Source: Thunnus maccoyii (lineage: Eukaryota > Chordata > Actinopteri > Scombriformes > Scombridae). Taken from it: DNA of 64,000 nt. Below are positions 13,401 through 24,374 of the stretch, piece by piece (positions within the stretch are counted from its first letter, which is position 1; the number at the start of each line of letters is the position of its first letter). The notes under the pieces were generated by a model that was not told where the DNA came from, ran no database searches, and was given only the letters and a program-made list of their open reading frames with translations. Both the position numbers and the translations under genes were made by a program. Location of the stretch: positions 20,880,501 through 20,944,500 of the forward strand of contig NC_056538.1 in the NCBI RefSeq assembly GCF_910596095.1, read 5' to 3'.

Positions 13401-16400
13401 AAAGTTGTTTAAAAAGTGTGTAAGGACTCGAGGCAAACAGCTTTTTATTTTTCTGTTCTCACTTTGTTGTGTGAGATCAATAATCTTAAACCACTTCCTG
13501 ACCCACAAGGTTGACTTTGTCAGTGTTTCCATAACGACCCTGTACAATCAGACTGCTGTTTCCCACAATTGTCCATAGATGTGTAAAATGACATGCTTCA
13601 CCTATGACCTGACCTGTCACTATTTTTATGACGCCCATGACGTCATAAAAATGATAAAAGGAAAAAGAAACACTGCGCAGAATCAGAAATGATTGACTGG
13701 TTCACATGTACACAGGCCCCCCAAAACAAACTCTCACCTAGGACTCCAAAAAGTCTGAGGCCAGCTCTGAATAAACTAGTTATTTATGATAGAAACAAAT
13801 GAGTGGAATAAGAATTGTAGACTATAGAAAGTAGAGCTCACCTGTAGCCTCATTGTGACATAGTATGCAAATGCAGTGTTGAGTGTTGAACAGCCTTTGT
13901 AAAGCAGTTCAAAATGATGTACATGGTATGGCTAAAAATAGCATTGTTATAAATGTTAACAGTGCAAGTCCAAGGAGGGTAAGTAAAATAGGATGGCAGC
14001 TCTAAGGGGAAAAACTTTGTGGGTGGACTAATGGGCAGGTAGTGTTTTTTAGAAAGACTCTGAAACAGACAATGAGCTGAGGTGAGCGGGGTGGCAGCAA
14101 TCCTGCCCTCACATTTTTCACCTAAATGCCAAGCAGCTTGGTTAAGAACATAAATCCACGGGATGTAGTCTACACACACTTTTGCTCTCCAGACTCACTG
14201 ACAACACAAGCGGAGAGTCTTTGCTTGTTCGGAGAGAGTGAATCATTGCAATGATACAAATTGCAGTGAGGGACTATCTGGGGCTGAGATGTTAATCTTA
14301 TTGGAGTGTTGAAAGTATGCCTGGCCAAGCTAAGCCAATAATTAGCATGAGCACAGGGTGCATGCGGGCCATGGTGCCATTTTAATAGGGAATGCTGAAT
14401 ATGTGCTTGGCATGGCTAGGCTAATTGGGGAAGGGTGTGCTAGCAAGGCACCTCAGTCCATTATCTCTATCGCCATGGGAACTAGATAAGGATAATTAGC
14501 TGGACAGCATGGCACAGTGCAGCGGAAACTATAGGCATAAGCAGCAGGATTAAGGATGCATACAATGATGAAACTAATGGAAATATATTTTTCTCAAACT
14601 GGGTAAAAGATTTAGTAAGTCATTTACAATTAAGTGGCATCAATATTCACTTCAGTCTTCCTCACTGCGCTTGCAGCTGTTTCTCATCTTTCTGTCTCCT
14701 TTTTTTTTTTTTGCACAGTTTTTCTGTTTATCACTTTTTTTTTCTCAGCCAAAGCAATAAACGGGAATAATAAAATCATTGTCCTGCTGAGAAGTAATCT
14801 ATTTTCTCTCTCTTCCCTCATATCTCTCCCCTACTCCTGGCCCTCCAGCCTTCCTCTCCTCTTACTCCTTTTTTTTTTTCGTCTGCATCCACCGCCGCCT
14901 GTGTTCCCCCGTCTCATTCCTCACATATATTGTCCAAGCTGAAGTTGAAGTTTGGGCTGAGTAAATCTGAAGTGAGTGGGAAGGGGAAGACCTACTTCAT
15001 CCTGCTTAACCCCAAAGCAGCTGAGACATAAACTGTCAGTTAGTCAAACATCACGCCAAGATGTGGAAATTTAAAGGGAAGTCTCAAAAGTTAGTAGGTC
15101 GACCACATTCTTACGATGGCATTTAAACCAGCTTTGTTTTAGTTTTTCTTCTGGGCTTGTATCCACTGCACGTCACATTTTCTCTCCCTGTGTATCCCCC
15201 GCACCTCTCACTCTCTCTCTCTCTATCTCTATCTCTGTCCGGGTGGTCCAGGCCAGAAGGACCCCCTACTTTCTCCACTGTTCCCTTCTCTCTTTTTCTA
15301 TGTCTCTCTGTCTTTCTCTCTGTTTCTCTCTCCATTTTTGTCTTTAGTCTGTGTGAGCAGATGGCCAAACAGGCAGATCTGTTCTTTCTCTACAGGACTT
15401 TGGATCTCACACAATAGGCCTCAGATTCTGAGTCCAGACTGTTCTGCCTGGCTGGGAAGCTAAACAAAAAGAGGAAGGAGAAGAAATGAAAGCGTTTGGA
15501 GACTGGTACAAGGAAGACAAGTTACTTCAGAGGGCTTGTTGCATTGTTTGCACACAGTTTCATGTGTTTCACTTTGTTGCAGGAGGGAAGTGTGTGTATT
15601 GCAAGAGATTTTTCTCATCGGGTTCCTGTGTTACCAAAAAAATGTTTTTCTGCTTAGATTATTCATTTTTGTATGAATGAATATTGTATTATAATGATTA
15701 TTGCAACAATGTGATGAATATAAAATTACACATACCCTGCTAGACGATTTTTTTTCCATACTGCCCACCCCAATTATGATCCACTTATTCTCTTACGACT
15801 CTTTTCTGCCTCTTTCTCCCCCCGCCCTCCCCTGCTCCATCTCTTTTTTTTTTTTTTTTTTTTTTTTCCTATCTGTATCTGGGCCCCTCCGCTCCCTCTG
15901 TTTCAGGTACTACATGTCTGGTGGCCCTGCTGTCTGATAAGGAGTTGACGGTGGCCAACGTTGGAGACTCACGTGGAGTTCTTTGCGATAAAGACGGCAA
16001 CGCCATTCCTCTATCGCATGATCACAAACCTTACCAGCTCAAAGAACGCAAGAGGATCAAGAAAGCTGGTGAGAAAACAGCTGCAGTCCAGACCAATAGA
16101 CTTTTCACCACTGATTCTGAGCAGCACAACATGGCTTGAGAGAACATCAAAACTCAGATTGTTGTCATGAAAGCATAAAAAAAGTCTTCTTATGATCAAA
16201 GCTTAGTGCGTTATCCTTTTCTTCACATCTTGTGTCTCTGTACGGACATCAAAACCCAGTGACTGATAACACAATCTGCTTCTGAATTAGCATGTTATCA
16301 AATGCAGCCAGACAGTGCACAGTATTTAAGGTGTATTTGTAGGCATAATTCTCCCTCCTATCCTATCTACATACTCTCAGTTTGATGGCAGGTTGCCTCA

Positions 16401-18702
16401 TTAGTTAGTCAGCTGGTCAGTAGTCAGGACAGCCCACCATCTCCATCTAATGGTCCATTTGGGTACTGAAAGAAACCTCACAGATTTTGTTTGCGTTATG
16501 GTGCTGGTCACTTATAAATGCTTGCAATTATAAGATTGCACGTGCTGAGATTCCCTACTGTACTTTGGGTGAGAAGGCCTCCAAATGTTTTATTAATAAA
16601 TTCTTATACTGTAGCCCCTTCTCATAGGGTGACATTATCATGTTACAGTGATGTTGGTATCAATCTGTATCTCTCTGTGTACAGACACATTGTTTGAAAC
16701 ACAGTTCCTCGAGAACAATAAATGATAGAAACGTTATACTTACACCACAGGTTCCCCAGGTAGAGCTGATGAGCTGATTAGATGTTGGAGCACCTCGCTG
16801 CATACATTTGCATATTAATAAGGGAAACCTGATTTTCTTGAAACTGTTGTAACATCTAAATGCTAAATTAAGCGCTGGCTATGCAATGTTTTAGTCATAG
16901 ACCTTCGTTAATCTTCAAACTCATAATGAAGCAAAAATATCTTGATACTAAAACCACAGGCTGCAACAACCAATCAAAAAGGGGTCATTTCATAAACACC
17001 TCAGATAATTATATCATCAATAACTGATTAAAAATGAGACCATCAATGTATCTTAAATCTATAGAATTTGATAGAAATTTTTCAATGAAGTTTTTATTCT
17101 TTACTTCATATTTCCTTAATAAAAATAAGCTCAATTGTTCTAATTTGTAAACTTGTTGATATAAATCACTTATTTTGCATCATTTGGTCATTTTTTTTCT
17201 ATTCCCATTCATCTATTATATTATGTGGATCTTATGATAAATTGTTGGTCTCATATTAGAGTTTTTTGTCATTTATTGATGGTATATTTGTCTGAGGTGT
17301 TGGTGAGATTTTTACAAAGATGTTCATATTATGAGTGTGATGCCTGATTAAAATCTTTGAAGGAAATGTTGCATTTTAGTTTATAGTGCAGGAATTCAGA
17401 CTAACTTATTACCAGTGGCTTGTATTCAAATAAATACAAGCAACCAGTTATGAGAAGACAAATTAATTCAGTCTAATGATAAAGTGAAGGCATAAGTAAT
17501 ACATTCATTAGCTTAATTAATGTCCTCAGTAGCTAAATGCTTAGGTCAATACCTCATAGTGCTTAAGAGAGACATTAGGCAAAATCTAATGCTTCTCTTG
17601 CTTCTAATTGCAGTTTGTACATAATGTTACAATATATCAAAACAGCAAGCTGAAGAGACAGTAGCTACTAAATTAGCTACTGTTCAGGACACAGAGTTCA
17701 TATCATCTGTTTTTGTTTGGATATTTGGGGATTCTAGCTAACTTTAGTGCAGTTTATTATAGAAAGATACACTTAATGGGATTTTTAGGCTGACACAAAT
17801 ATCTTATAGCCCCCAGTGGCCTGAACTCTCGACCTTGGTATTTTTAAAATCCAAGCTACGACTTTGCTTCCAAGCAATGAGGAAATCATCTTGACCTAGT
17901 ATGGAAGTGTGCATGTAATCCGGTCATTTCCAGTACAATTCCCTGTGTGCAAATCTGTTGAAGCCATAGAGCACACACAGCTGTAAATGCAGGATGTGAC
18001 GTGAAATGAAACGTATCCAATGTAAATAAAGTGCTCCATGAGTGAGTGAAAACATGTCAGTGGCTCTGATCTGTATTGTTTTTGGCAATTTCATGTGCAT
18101 ACAACAGCATCAGTGGATAAAATTTAATAGACATGTTGCCAGCTGTTTCAGAGGAACAAAAATAATGGCAGTGACAAAGAAAACATTTGTTTTTCTTCTC
18201 TTCCTCTTGCCTTTGTGTTCCTCCACTCTGGACTTTGTCATATCCTCCTTCTTCCTCACATTCTGTCTAACACTTCCCCCTCTCTTGTCCTTCCCACATA
18301 TCCTATTACTTGTAATATTATTTTCCAACCATGTCCTCTCTGGCTTTGTCTCCCTCCTCAGGTGGTTTCATCAGTTTCAATGGCTCATGGCGTGTACAGG
18401 GCATTTTAGCAATGTCCCGCTCTCTGGGCGATTACCCACTGAAGAACCTCAACGTGGTCATTCCTGATCCCGACATCATGTCGTTTGACCTGAACAAGCT
18501 GCAGCCAGAGTTCATGATCCTGGCGTCAGACGGCCTGTGGGACACCTTCAGCAATGAAGAAGCAGTCCGCTTCATCAGGGATCGGCTTGACGAGCCTCAT
18601 TTTGGCGCCAAGAGCATCGTCCTCCAGTCCTTTTACCGTGGTTGCCCTGACAACATCACTGTCATGGTGGTCAAGTTTAAAGGCAAGGCCAGTGAGCAGT
18701 AG
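4459..18702 (+). CDS. ppm1l: PPM1L, PP2C-family protein phosphatase 1L (3' part)
   Basis: Coding exons are 4459-4675, 15907-16068 and 18362-18702 (stop TAG 18700-18702). They join in frame through phase-1 junctions to give 239 codons of the C-terminal two thirds. PPM1L is a Mg/Mn-dependent Ser/Thr phosphatase anchored in the ER membrane that acts on stress-kinase (TAK1/ASK1) and ceramide-transfer signalling. Visible PP2C motifs are [17 protein letters not shown], the block [20 protein letters not shown], the acidic metal-site motif ASDGLWD, and [12 protein letters not shown] near the end. The N-terminal exon with the membrane segment and the first metal-binding DGHGG motif should lie left of position 1, because exon 4459 starts just after where that motif would fall. 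The exon at 4459 carries an unusually long Arg/Glu/Lys/Asp-rich loop. The family identity is clear; which teleost paralogue this is cannot be told. Confidence 0.95.
4676..4710. repeat. (GT)n microsatellite at a PPM1L exon donor
   Basis: An imperfect GT run starts directly at the 5' splice site of the exon ending at 4675, so the donor itself reads GTGTGT. Confidence 0.8.
5205..5560. repeat. Polypurine-rich block
   Basis: About 350 bases in which the + strand is dominated by G and A, with runs such as GGAGGGAGGCTGGGGAGGGA. It lies inside the PPM1L intron. It has no exact repeat unit, so this is compositional asymmetry rather than a simple microsatellite. Long open frames here on either strand come from the composition. 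Confidence 0.6.
6931..7300. mobile_element. Foldback (palindromic) MITE
   Basis: Two arms of about 170 bases are near-perfect reverse complements (6931-7100 and 7129-7300) around a ~28-base loop. The outer ends read ATACACTCACCGGCCACTTC on the left, with the complement of ATACACGGGCCATTTTATTA on the right. The CACTCACCGGCCACTT end is a sequence seen at the edge of widely dispersed fish repeats. There is no coding capacity. Transcribed in the PPM1L intron, it would form a long hairpin. Confidence 0.85.
9127..9770. mobile_element. Small inverted-repeat element nested in the Harbinger copy
   Basis: The ends are CAGACCTGCCAACCT (9127-9141) and its complement in AGGGTTGGCAGGTCTG (9755-9770). About 640 bases lie between them, without coding potential. 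It sits about 100 bases inside the left end of the larger element and separates that end from the transposase relic, so it inserted later. I could not identify a convincing target duplication. Confidence 0.6.
10200..10350 (+). pseudogene. Harbinger transposase fragment
   Basis: The conceptual peptide contains [25 protein letters not shown] and LKPQL. This resembles the region of HARBI1/Harbinger transposases just before the helix-turn-helix and catalytic core. An upstream piece (LREHVFK-like) needs another frame, and similarity stops after about 10350. It is a broken fragment with no function. Confidence 0.6.
11240..11690 (-). pseudogene. Harbinger Myb/SANT-like protein remnant
   Basis: Read leftward, the frames give [34 protein letters not shown], then after a one-base shift [24 protein letters not shown] and [15 protein letters not shown]. 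This order (tryptophan-containing Myb-like helices, KKxxDLKxDAKK, ATGGG, IxxIIGE) is the pattern of the NAIF1-like DNA-binding partner of Harbinger transposases. Stop codons and a frameshift near 11490 break it. Confidence 0.7.
15760..15906 (+). repeat. Extended polypyrimidine tract before a PPM1L exon
   Basis: A pyrimidine-rich stretch includes about 24 consecutive T residues (15844-15867) and ends in the TTTCAG acceptor at 15901-15906. It is the splice-acceptor tract of the exon at 15907, much longer than usual. Confidence 0.7.
16069..18361 (+). other. PPM1L last intron
   Basis: A 2.3-kb AT-rich intron between the exons ending at 16068 and starting at 18362. I see no gene or recognisable mobile element. 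Open frames around 18042-18409 run across the acceptor into the last exon and are not independent genes. Confidence 0.65.
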
Positions 18703-19048
18703 ACTGCCCGTCTACCACATGCAGTATCTATATGATGTTTAAATATAAGCAAGAATAGGCTTAAGATGAAAATATCAAAAACCGAGCCCGCAACTTTTTG
18801 AGCGAGAACTATTTCTATCACCGATAGCTACAAAAGTTAGTCCTTCAGTGCATCAAACCACGGCCAGCCCTCTTTTACTTTTACTGCTGTAAAAGTGACA
18901 CTTGTAACAAAATGTCTTTTCATTTAAGCTACGCCATATCGTTCAGACACCGTACTGCGAGCTGGGTCACTGTTATGCAAACGAACAGATTTAGCTTTGT
19001 GCAGCCGTGGGGAACGCCCATGAGTGTACACACATCTGTATGTCCTGT

Positions 19049-19053
<5 letters not shown>

Positions 19054-19133
<80 letters not shown>

Positions 19134-19157
19134 AGAGAGAGAGAGAGAGAGAGAGAG
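19054..19157. repeat. (GT)38 followed by (GA)12 compound microsatellite
   Basis: Uninterrupted GT dinucleotides to 19130, a short ATGA join, then GA dinucleotides to about 19157. It begins about 350 bases after the PPM1L stop codon, so it would be transcribed as a long UG/GA tract. Several spurious open frames with Val-Cys or His-Thr repeats arise from it. Confidence 0.95.
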
Positions 19158-20760
19158 TGGCTGTGAGGAGAAAAAGTGATAGATGTCTGTCTTTGTGTGA
19201 TAAACTTGCACACAAGTGTCAAATTAACAATTCGTTGTCTAGCCAATAACGGCACATTTAAAGTATACATGATAGCATGGAGTTTCACGTCCATATTATT
19301 TCAAATATATTGTCTTTCACTCAATGTCTGTGTGACCACTAATTTTATATTTTTCGTTTCCTAACTCTGTGTTTCCACATTGTCCACTTGTATTGACGTC
19401 TACCAAGTGACTGCACTGAAAATTCTGTCGTTTAACACGTGGGCAGTTTATTTTTTCCCTGGATCAAACATATGTCACTGGTGCAAATCAACATTATGAA
19501 TTTATTCCCTTTATACATGAACAACACAACTGATAATATACCTACGCTCGTTCAAATATCACCATACGTATTGTACAGCAATAGAGCCGATTACATTGTC
19601 ATATCACACTTGCTGAACGTGTGAGGATGAATGAAGTGTTTTTTTTGTTGAGTTGCCCCGTTTTAATATTTTGGTTGTTGAATGTCTTGAAATGATTGCT
19701 GATAGTCTCATGTCCATTTTGATTGTTGATGACTTTTAAGACTATTTAAAGCTGAGACTCCTGTTCTGTTACTCTGTTCAGCCCCAACATATCAGGATCT
19801 GTGTACTACTGATAATGAGATATTTGTTGGATAATCTAGTAGCTTGTCAGTGTGTAATGAAATGGCACTTTAAATGGGAATAAAATGTTAAGTATTAAAG
19901 CAATACATTTCCAGATTATGTTGTGATAATAAATCACATTATGACAATTGCAAATTATTGGCTGTTAATGTAAAAAGAAACTTGTAAGAAAATGTAATAA
20001 ATTGAGTAATAAATTGAGTTATCACATGCAATAACTGAAGTAATAGTTGGTAGTTATACTTTTAATATTATTACATCATCTGGAAATTGACATTAACATG
20101 TTAGATCTACAACCCTTTTGAATAGGCTTACATATTGACATGCTATTTATTAGGTTATCTGACCTTTCTTATCATTTAGTGCAATCCACGTGGAATATAA
20201 AGATACTGAAGCTGACAACTCACTGTTACCATCAATACGTGTCATCTTCACATAGAGAAACGTCCTACATCCTGATACAGATCACGTTCAATTTGATCTC
20301 CATTTCTCTGAACACAAAATGTAACAAGCCTTCGAATGAATAGCGTTATTGTTGCCTTATGTTTTTTAACTGTTTGTCTCCTGTTCTGAAGTCTGCTGCC
20401 AAAACTGCTCCTCGCTTTTTTTTTTTTTTTTTAATGCAACACTGTCGATCATACCACGCACACAGCACGACCTCGGTGTCCCACCGTGTTAAATCACATG
20501 TAGAAGAAGCATTGTTGAAAGAACGTCTCCAAGAGACATGAAATTGTAAGATGAATGTACATACTGTCCTCATGTCAGTATCACTCCCCTTCACTGTTTA
20601 TACAGCAACGAAGCAACGCGCCTGTTCCTGGATTGATAAACTTCAGAGATAGATACCAGATAAAACCGTTTGTTTGTGCTTTTTTCAGTTGAACATTCTT
20701 CCTTGATAATGTATGTTACAGAATGTTTATGTGGCATTTGTACTTGTTTTTGTTGACTTT

Positions 20761-20766
20761 AATAAA
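20761..20766 (+). promoter_or_regulatory. Probable PPM1L polyadenylation signal
   Basis: Canonical AATAAA in an AT-rich setting, followed by a GT-rich stretch (TTCTCTGTGTTGTGG near 20840). Choosing it over the site at 19879 is an inference. Confidence 0.4.
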
Positions 20767-21429
20767 CTGTAAAAACAAATCTGAATTTTAAAATGTAAAT
20801 CAAAAAGGAAACATTACAATTATAAATGATCATATCAGTTTTCTCTGTGTTGTGGTTTATTTTTTTCTCCTGTTTGAAATTCACATGGACTCTGACATTG
20901 ATCTGCAGGTTTTGAGAACCTTGTTTGTAGTCAGTTTATGCCACCTGCTGGGTGATTAGAATATTAGAAGATCTTTACAGCAGTCCATGTTCTTGACTGT
21001 TTGTTAGTCTGGTCAATAAACCAAATTTATTAAATAACAGACATTATGAATCTTTTGAATCCACGTTTATTCATACCACAATTTTCAATAAATAAAGTAA
21101 ATTGAAGCCCACAGTCCACTTTATTAAGCAGGACAAACAATCAGAAGCAAGCAAGCATGAGAAATTAAATATGCACTGATATATTAAAAGAATACTTTGT
21201 TATATTTATTTATTTATTTATATTTATTTATTTATATATTTATTATATCGATAATTGTGACAGTTAATAGTGATGTGGATTTTAGGTCATATTTTCTAGT
21301 CTTTACTGTATGTAGCTGTAGTGCTTAAAGTGCCAAGAAAAAGTAGCTTTATTGTTTTAAAGCATTAGAATCAAAGGGGATTTCATGTGGCCTTTGTGAC
21401 ATTGATCAATACAAAAAGCAGTAGCAGTA

Positions 21430-21930
21430 ATGTATGTACACCTGTGTCTGAAAAGTCAGTATTATGCACCATAGACAAGACAAATGAACACCGCAAGCAC
21501 CTCTGCAAAAAAAGATGATTGAAAAGCACAAGTCAGGAGATGGATACAAGAACATTTCCATGTCACTGAACATCATTTTGAACACAGTTAAATCAATCAT
21601 TGAAAAATGGAAAGAGTATGTCAATCTCCTCAAAGCAGGCTGTCCCCAAAAACTGAGTGAGCTGGTAAGCAGACTAGTGAGGAAGTACCAAGCTTTAGAG
21701 GCTTAGATCGGAGAGACATTAACACTTGGCCGGGTGCAAAGAGAAAGCCTCTCTTTAAAGACTCACAACATCTCGGCTACAGTTTGCCAGAGGGCATGTG
21801 GGAGACTGAAATCAGCAGGAGGAAGGTTCTCGTCTGATGAGACCAAAATTGAACTTTTTGTTATAAACGCACCATTCCCACTGTCAAGCATGGTAGCTGA
21901 TGGCTTGTAGGGGGTTAAGGTTATAGGCAC
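21430..21930 (+). pseudogene. Tc1/mariner-like transposase fragment
   Basis: The frame at 21515-21706 contains MIEKHKSGDGYKNIS, NTVKSIIEKWKEY and KAGCPQKLSE, the paired-like DNA-binding region of fish Tc1 transposases. Further on, other frames show SDETKIELF (about 21832-21860) and TVPTVKHG-like sequence (about 21870-21895), pieces of the catalytic domain, with most of the region between them deleted. No clear inverted repeats were found. This is a dead relic upstream of ARL14. Confidence 0.8.
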
Positions 21931-22255
21931 TATAATGTAATATCTATATTGCTGTAATCAAAAGATGTTTTATGTATGTGCACATCCATTTGAGTTGAAT
22001 AACAAATTTCCAGAAACTGTTTTTTCTTTGTAGGTTTCTGTAAGCTGCATCTTCTAGAGATAATTTTACATTTGGCCATGTCATTGCTATGGGACATACA
22101 GCCAGGAAGAAACATCATCCTCCTGTTGTACCAAATATGGGCTTCCTGGCTGGTGTGCGTGATGATCTGGGGCAGGTGTGATGTGTCTCCACTAACTGTA
22201 CTGTGGTAACCAGAGAACTGCATGTCATTCCTCATAGTTGCACTGTCACTCTTGA

Positions 22256-22263
22256 TATAAATA
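22256..22263 (+). promoter_or_regulatory. Possible TATA box of ARL14
   Basis: TATAAATA lies about 210 bases before the ARL14 start codon in otherwise mixed sequence. If it is used, transcription would start near 22290 and give a 5'UTR of about 180 bases. Based on consensus only. Confidence 0.35.
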
Positions 22264-22471
22264 GCTTTACCGAAAGCCACTCAGGGACCAGGAGAATCCC
22301 ATCACAACAGAGGGGGAGGATCCACTCTGTCTGTGTGTACATAAAGCATACTGATTACAGACAGTCTCCATAAGAGACCAGACATACTGAGCCTACAGAC
22401 AGACAACACAGAGGGATCCGCTGGGTGCAGGAATCCATACATTTGGATATAGACACAAGCTGCATTCAGAC

Positions 22472-24051
22472 ATGGGTATGTATGGTTCCAAGCCTCAGAA
22501 ACAAGCACAGGTCCTGATGCTGGGCCTGGACGGATCAGGGAAGACCACCTTGCTCTACAAGCTGAAGTACAATGAGAGCGTGGTGACGGTGCCAACTGTT
22601 GGCTTCAACGTGGAGACGCTGGAGACAGACAGGAGCAGTCCGGGGCTTACAGTGTGGGATGTGGGTGGTCAGAGGAAGATGAGGCCCCACTGGAAGCATC
22701 ACTATACTGACACAGCCGGAGTTGTGTTTGTGGTGGACAGCTCGGACCAGAATCGGCTGGACGAGGCTTGCAAGGAACTCCATCGGGTAATTAAATCAAT
22801 ATTTGATTCTTAATTAGGGTAACTTTTTAAAGTTCTTATTTGTCAATCTCCTCCCGTGAAGCATCTGTCATGCTATAAAATTTTCATGAGTGACTGATAA
22901 CACAGTATATTTAATGACATCGTCATACACAAGGACAGATCTTACAGTGTGTTACAGTATAAAGCATTTATTCATTCTTTACATGGACAAATCATTCACA
23001 GACACGTTTAAAATTATTTATAAATGTGATAAAAAATAATGAAGATGTGTTGATCTTGACTTTGGAAATGGTGTTTGACAAAAAAATCTGAACTTTCAAG
23101 GTTCAAGTTTCAGGGTTTTTTATTGTCATATATACAGAATAACGTAGCAGTCAATGAAATTCTTATGATGAGACAACACCAGCATGTACTAGTCATAATA
23201 ATAAATAAAAAGTAGGAAATAAGAGCAAAACGTAATACAATAAAATGATACATACTTATATAAATGGCAATATATACAGACTATGAGTTTTCAGCTGCTT
23301 CTTGTGGTGCTCATCAGGTGATGGTTTGTTCAGTTGTCATGGAGAGTGAAGAATTTATAAAAGTATTTATAAATAAATACGTACTTCATTAATAAATAAA
23401 TGAATAAATATGACAAACAAATATATTGTATATTTTATATGATTAGAACTGTGCTATATTTTCATTTTAATCATTTTGCTTATTCACCAGTTATGGATGC
23501 TTCATATGAGGAGTCATAATTGTTGAGACATGCATTGATAAACACTTAAAATGTCCTTATGTCTATTTACATTACAGTGTATTATAAACTATATATTATG
23601 TTTGTATATACTGCTTTTAAATGTTGAGTAGGCATTAAAGTAATCTGTACCCTGATGGGATGTGTAGCAAACACAAAATCTTCATAATAACGGGCAGATT
23701 CATCTGAAGAGTTAGTTTTATGCCATACTAATTGGAGTGTTCTTTATTCTGTTTTAGGTCCTGAGGTACGAGAGTCTCAGAGGAGTTCCTCTCGTGGTCC
23801 TCGCAAACAAACAGGACCTTCGGGGAGCTTTAAGTCCAGAAGAGCTTTGCCTGAGACTGGATTTGAGAAGCGTGTGTGAGGGCAGGGCCTGGTTCATCCA
23901 GCCCTGTTCAGCCACCACCGGCATGGGACTAGAGGAAGGTTTCAGGAGGATTGTCTATCTGATGAAGACTCCACTGAAACAGACTCAAGAGGACATTAAG
24001 GTTAAGATGAAGGCTAAGGGCTTCAGTATCACAGCTTTTCACTGTGGTTGA
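22472..24051 (+). CDS. arl14: ARL14, ADP-ribosylation factor-like small GTPase
   Basis: Two coding exons, 22472-22786 and 23758-24051, join in phase 0 and encode 202 residues. The start has Gly at position 2 and a MGxxxSK context, suiting N-myristoylation. GTPase motifs are in order: P-loop GLDGSGKTT (about residues 18-26), switch [11 protein letters not shown], switch II WDVGGQ, guanine motif LANKQD, and SATTG near the G5 position. ARL14 is a vesicle-associated Arf-like GTPase; in human dendritic cells it acts with an ARF7EP/myosin-1E complex on MHC-II vesicles. ARL11 is the closest alternative, but the position between PPM1L and KPNA4 matches mammalian ARL14. Compared with human (about 192 aa) the tail is longer and ends His-Cys-Gly. 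The 971-bp intron inside the GTPase domain is notable, because I recall the human gene as having an intronless coding region. Confidence 0.9.
22787..23757 (+). repeat. ARL14 intron with LINE-like tail
   Basis: A 971-bp AT-rich intron. Around 23105-23280 the wording (TTTTTTATTGTCATATATAC, CAATGAAATTCTTATGATGA) resembles the tail of a common fish interspersed repeat. No coding potential. Confidence 0.35.
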
Positions 24052-24368
24052 TACATGGTGGAGGAGAATCTTGGTTCCTTCATACTATAATTCCTTCTGG
24101 CCTGCCTGCGTACCTTGCTGTATGATCTATGAGATCAAATGAGAGGAGGCGGTAATAGTGGATGACATTAACTCAGTGTTTAGCGCTCTTTGTAGCAGAA
24201 AGTACTTTTATGGAATCATGGAGAAGATAAAGTGTCTTTGGACCATGAAAAAAGTCCATGAAGACGCAGAGAGCACTCTTGGGCTATCAGGATGTTTTTG
24301 AGGGAACATTCAGTGTATCACACACTGTCATGATCAGCTTGCTTGAATGCGAACATGCAAAACTGGCA

Positions 24369-24374
24369 AATAAA
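24369..24374 (+). promoter_or_regulatory. Probable ARL14 polyadenylation signal
   Basis: AATAAA lies about 320 bases after the ARL14 stop, followed by a TG-rich stretch (AGTGTTTGTTTGGTCATGTT). It is the first good signal downstream of the gene. Confidence 0.5.

Larger units (their letters stand above)
4676..15906 (+). other. PPM1L 11.2-kb intron
   Basis: This intron lies between the exons ending at 4675 and starting at 15907. It begins with a (GT)n run (about 4676-4710) and ends in a T-rich tract (15844-15867) before the acceptor. Between them are a polypurine block (5205-5560), a foldback element (6931-7300), a decayed Harbinger transposon with a nested smaller element (9030-11999), and pyrimidine-rich DNA at 14690-15345. 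I see nothing I can name in 7301-9029 or 12000-14690. Confidence 0.7.
18703..20785 (+). other. PPM1L 3'UTR
   Basis: Non-coding sequence from the stop codon to a probable 3' end just after AATAAA at 20761-20766, giving a UTR of about 2.1 kb. A weaker signal occurs at 19879-19884. It includes the long GT/GA microsatellite at 19054-19157. The end position is an inference. Confidence 0.55.

Noticed and set aside
18042-18467. 141-codon frame before the last PPM1L exon
   Set aside because: It runs through intron sequence into the exon in the wrong frame; the PPM1L frame with acceptor at 18361 explains the coding part.
18912-19294. Several overlapping open frames on both strands
   Set aside because: They are translations of the GT/GA microsatellite (runs of Val-Cys or His-Thr).
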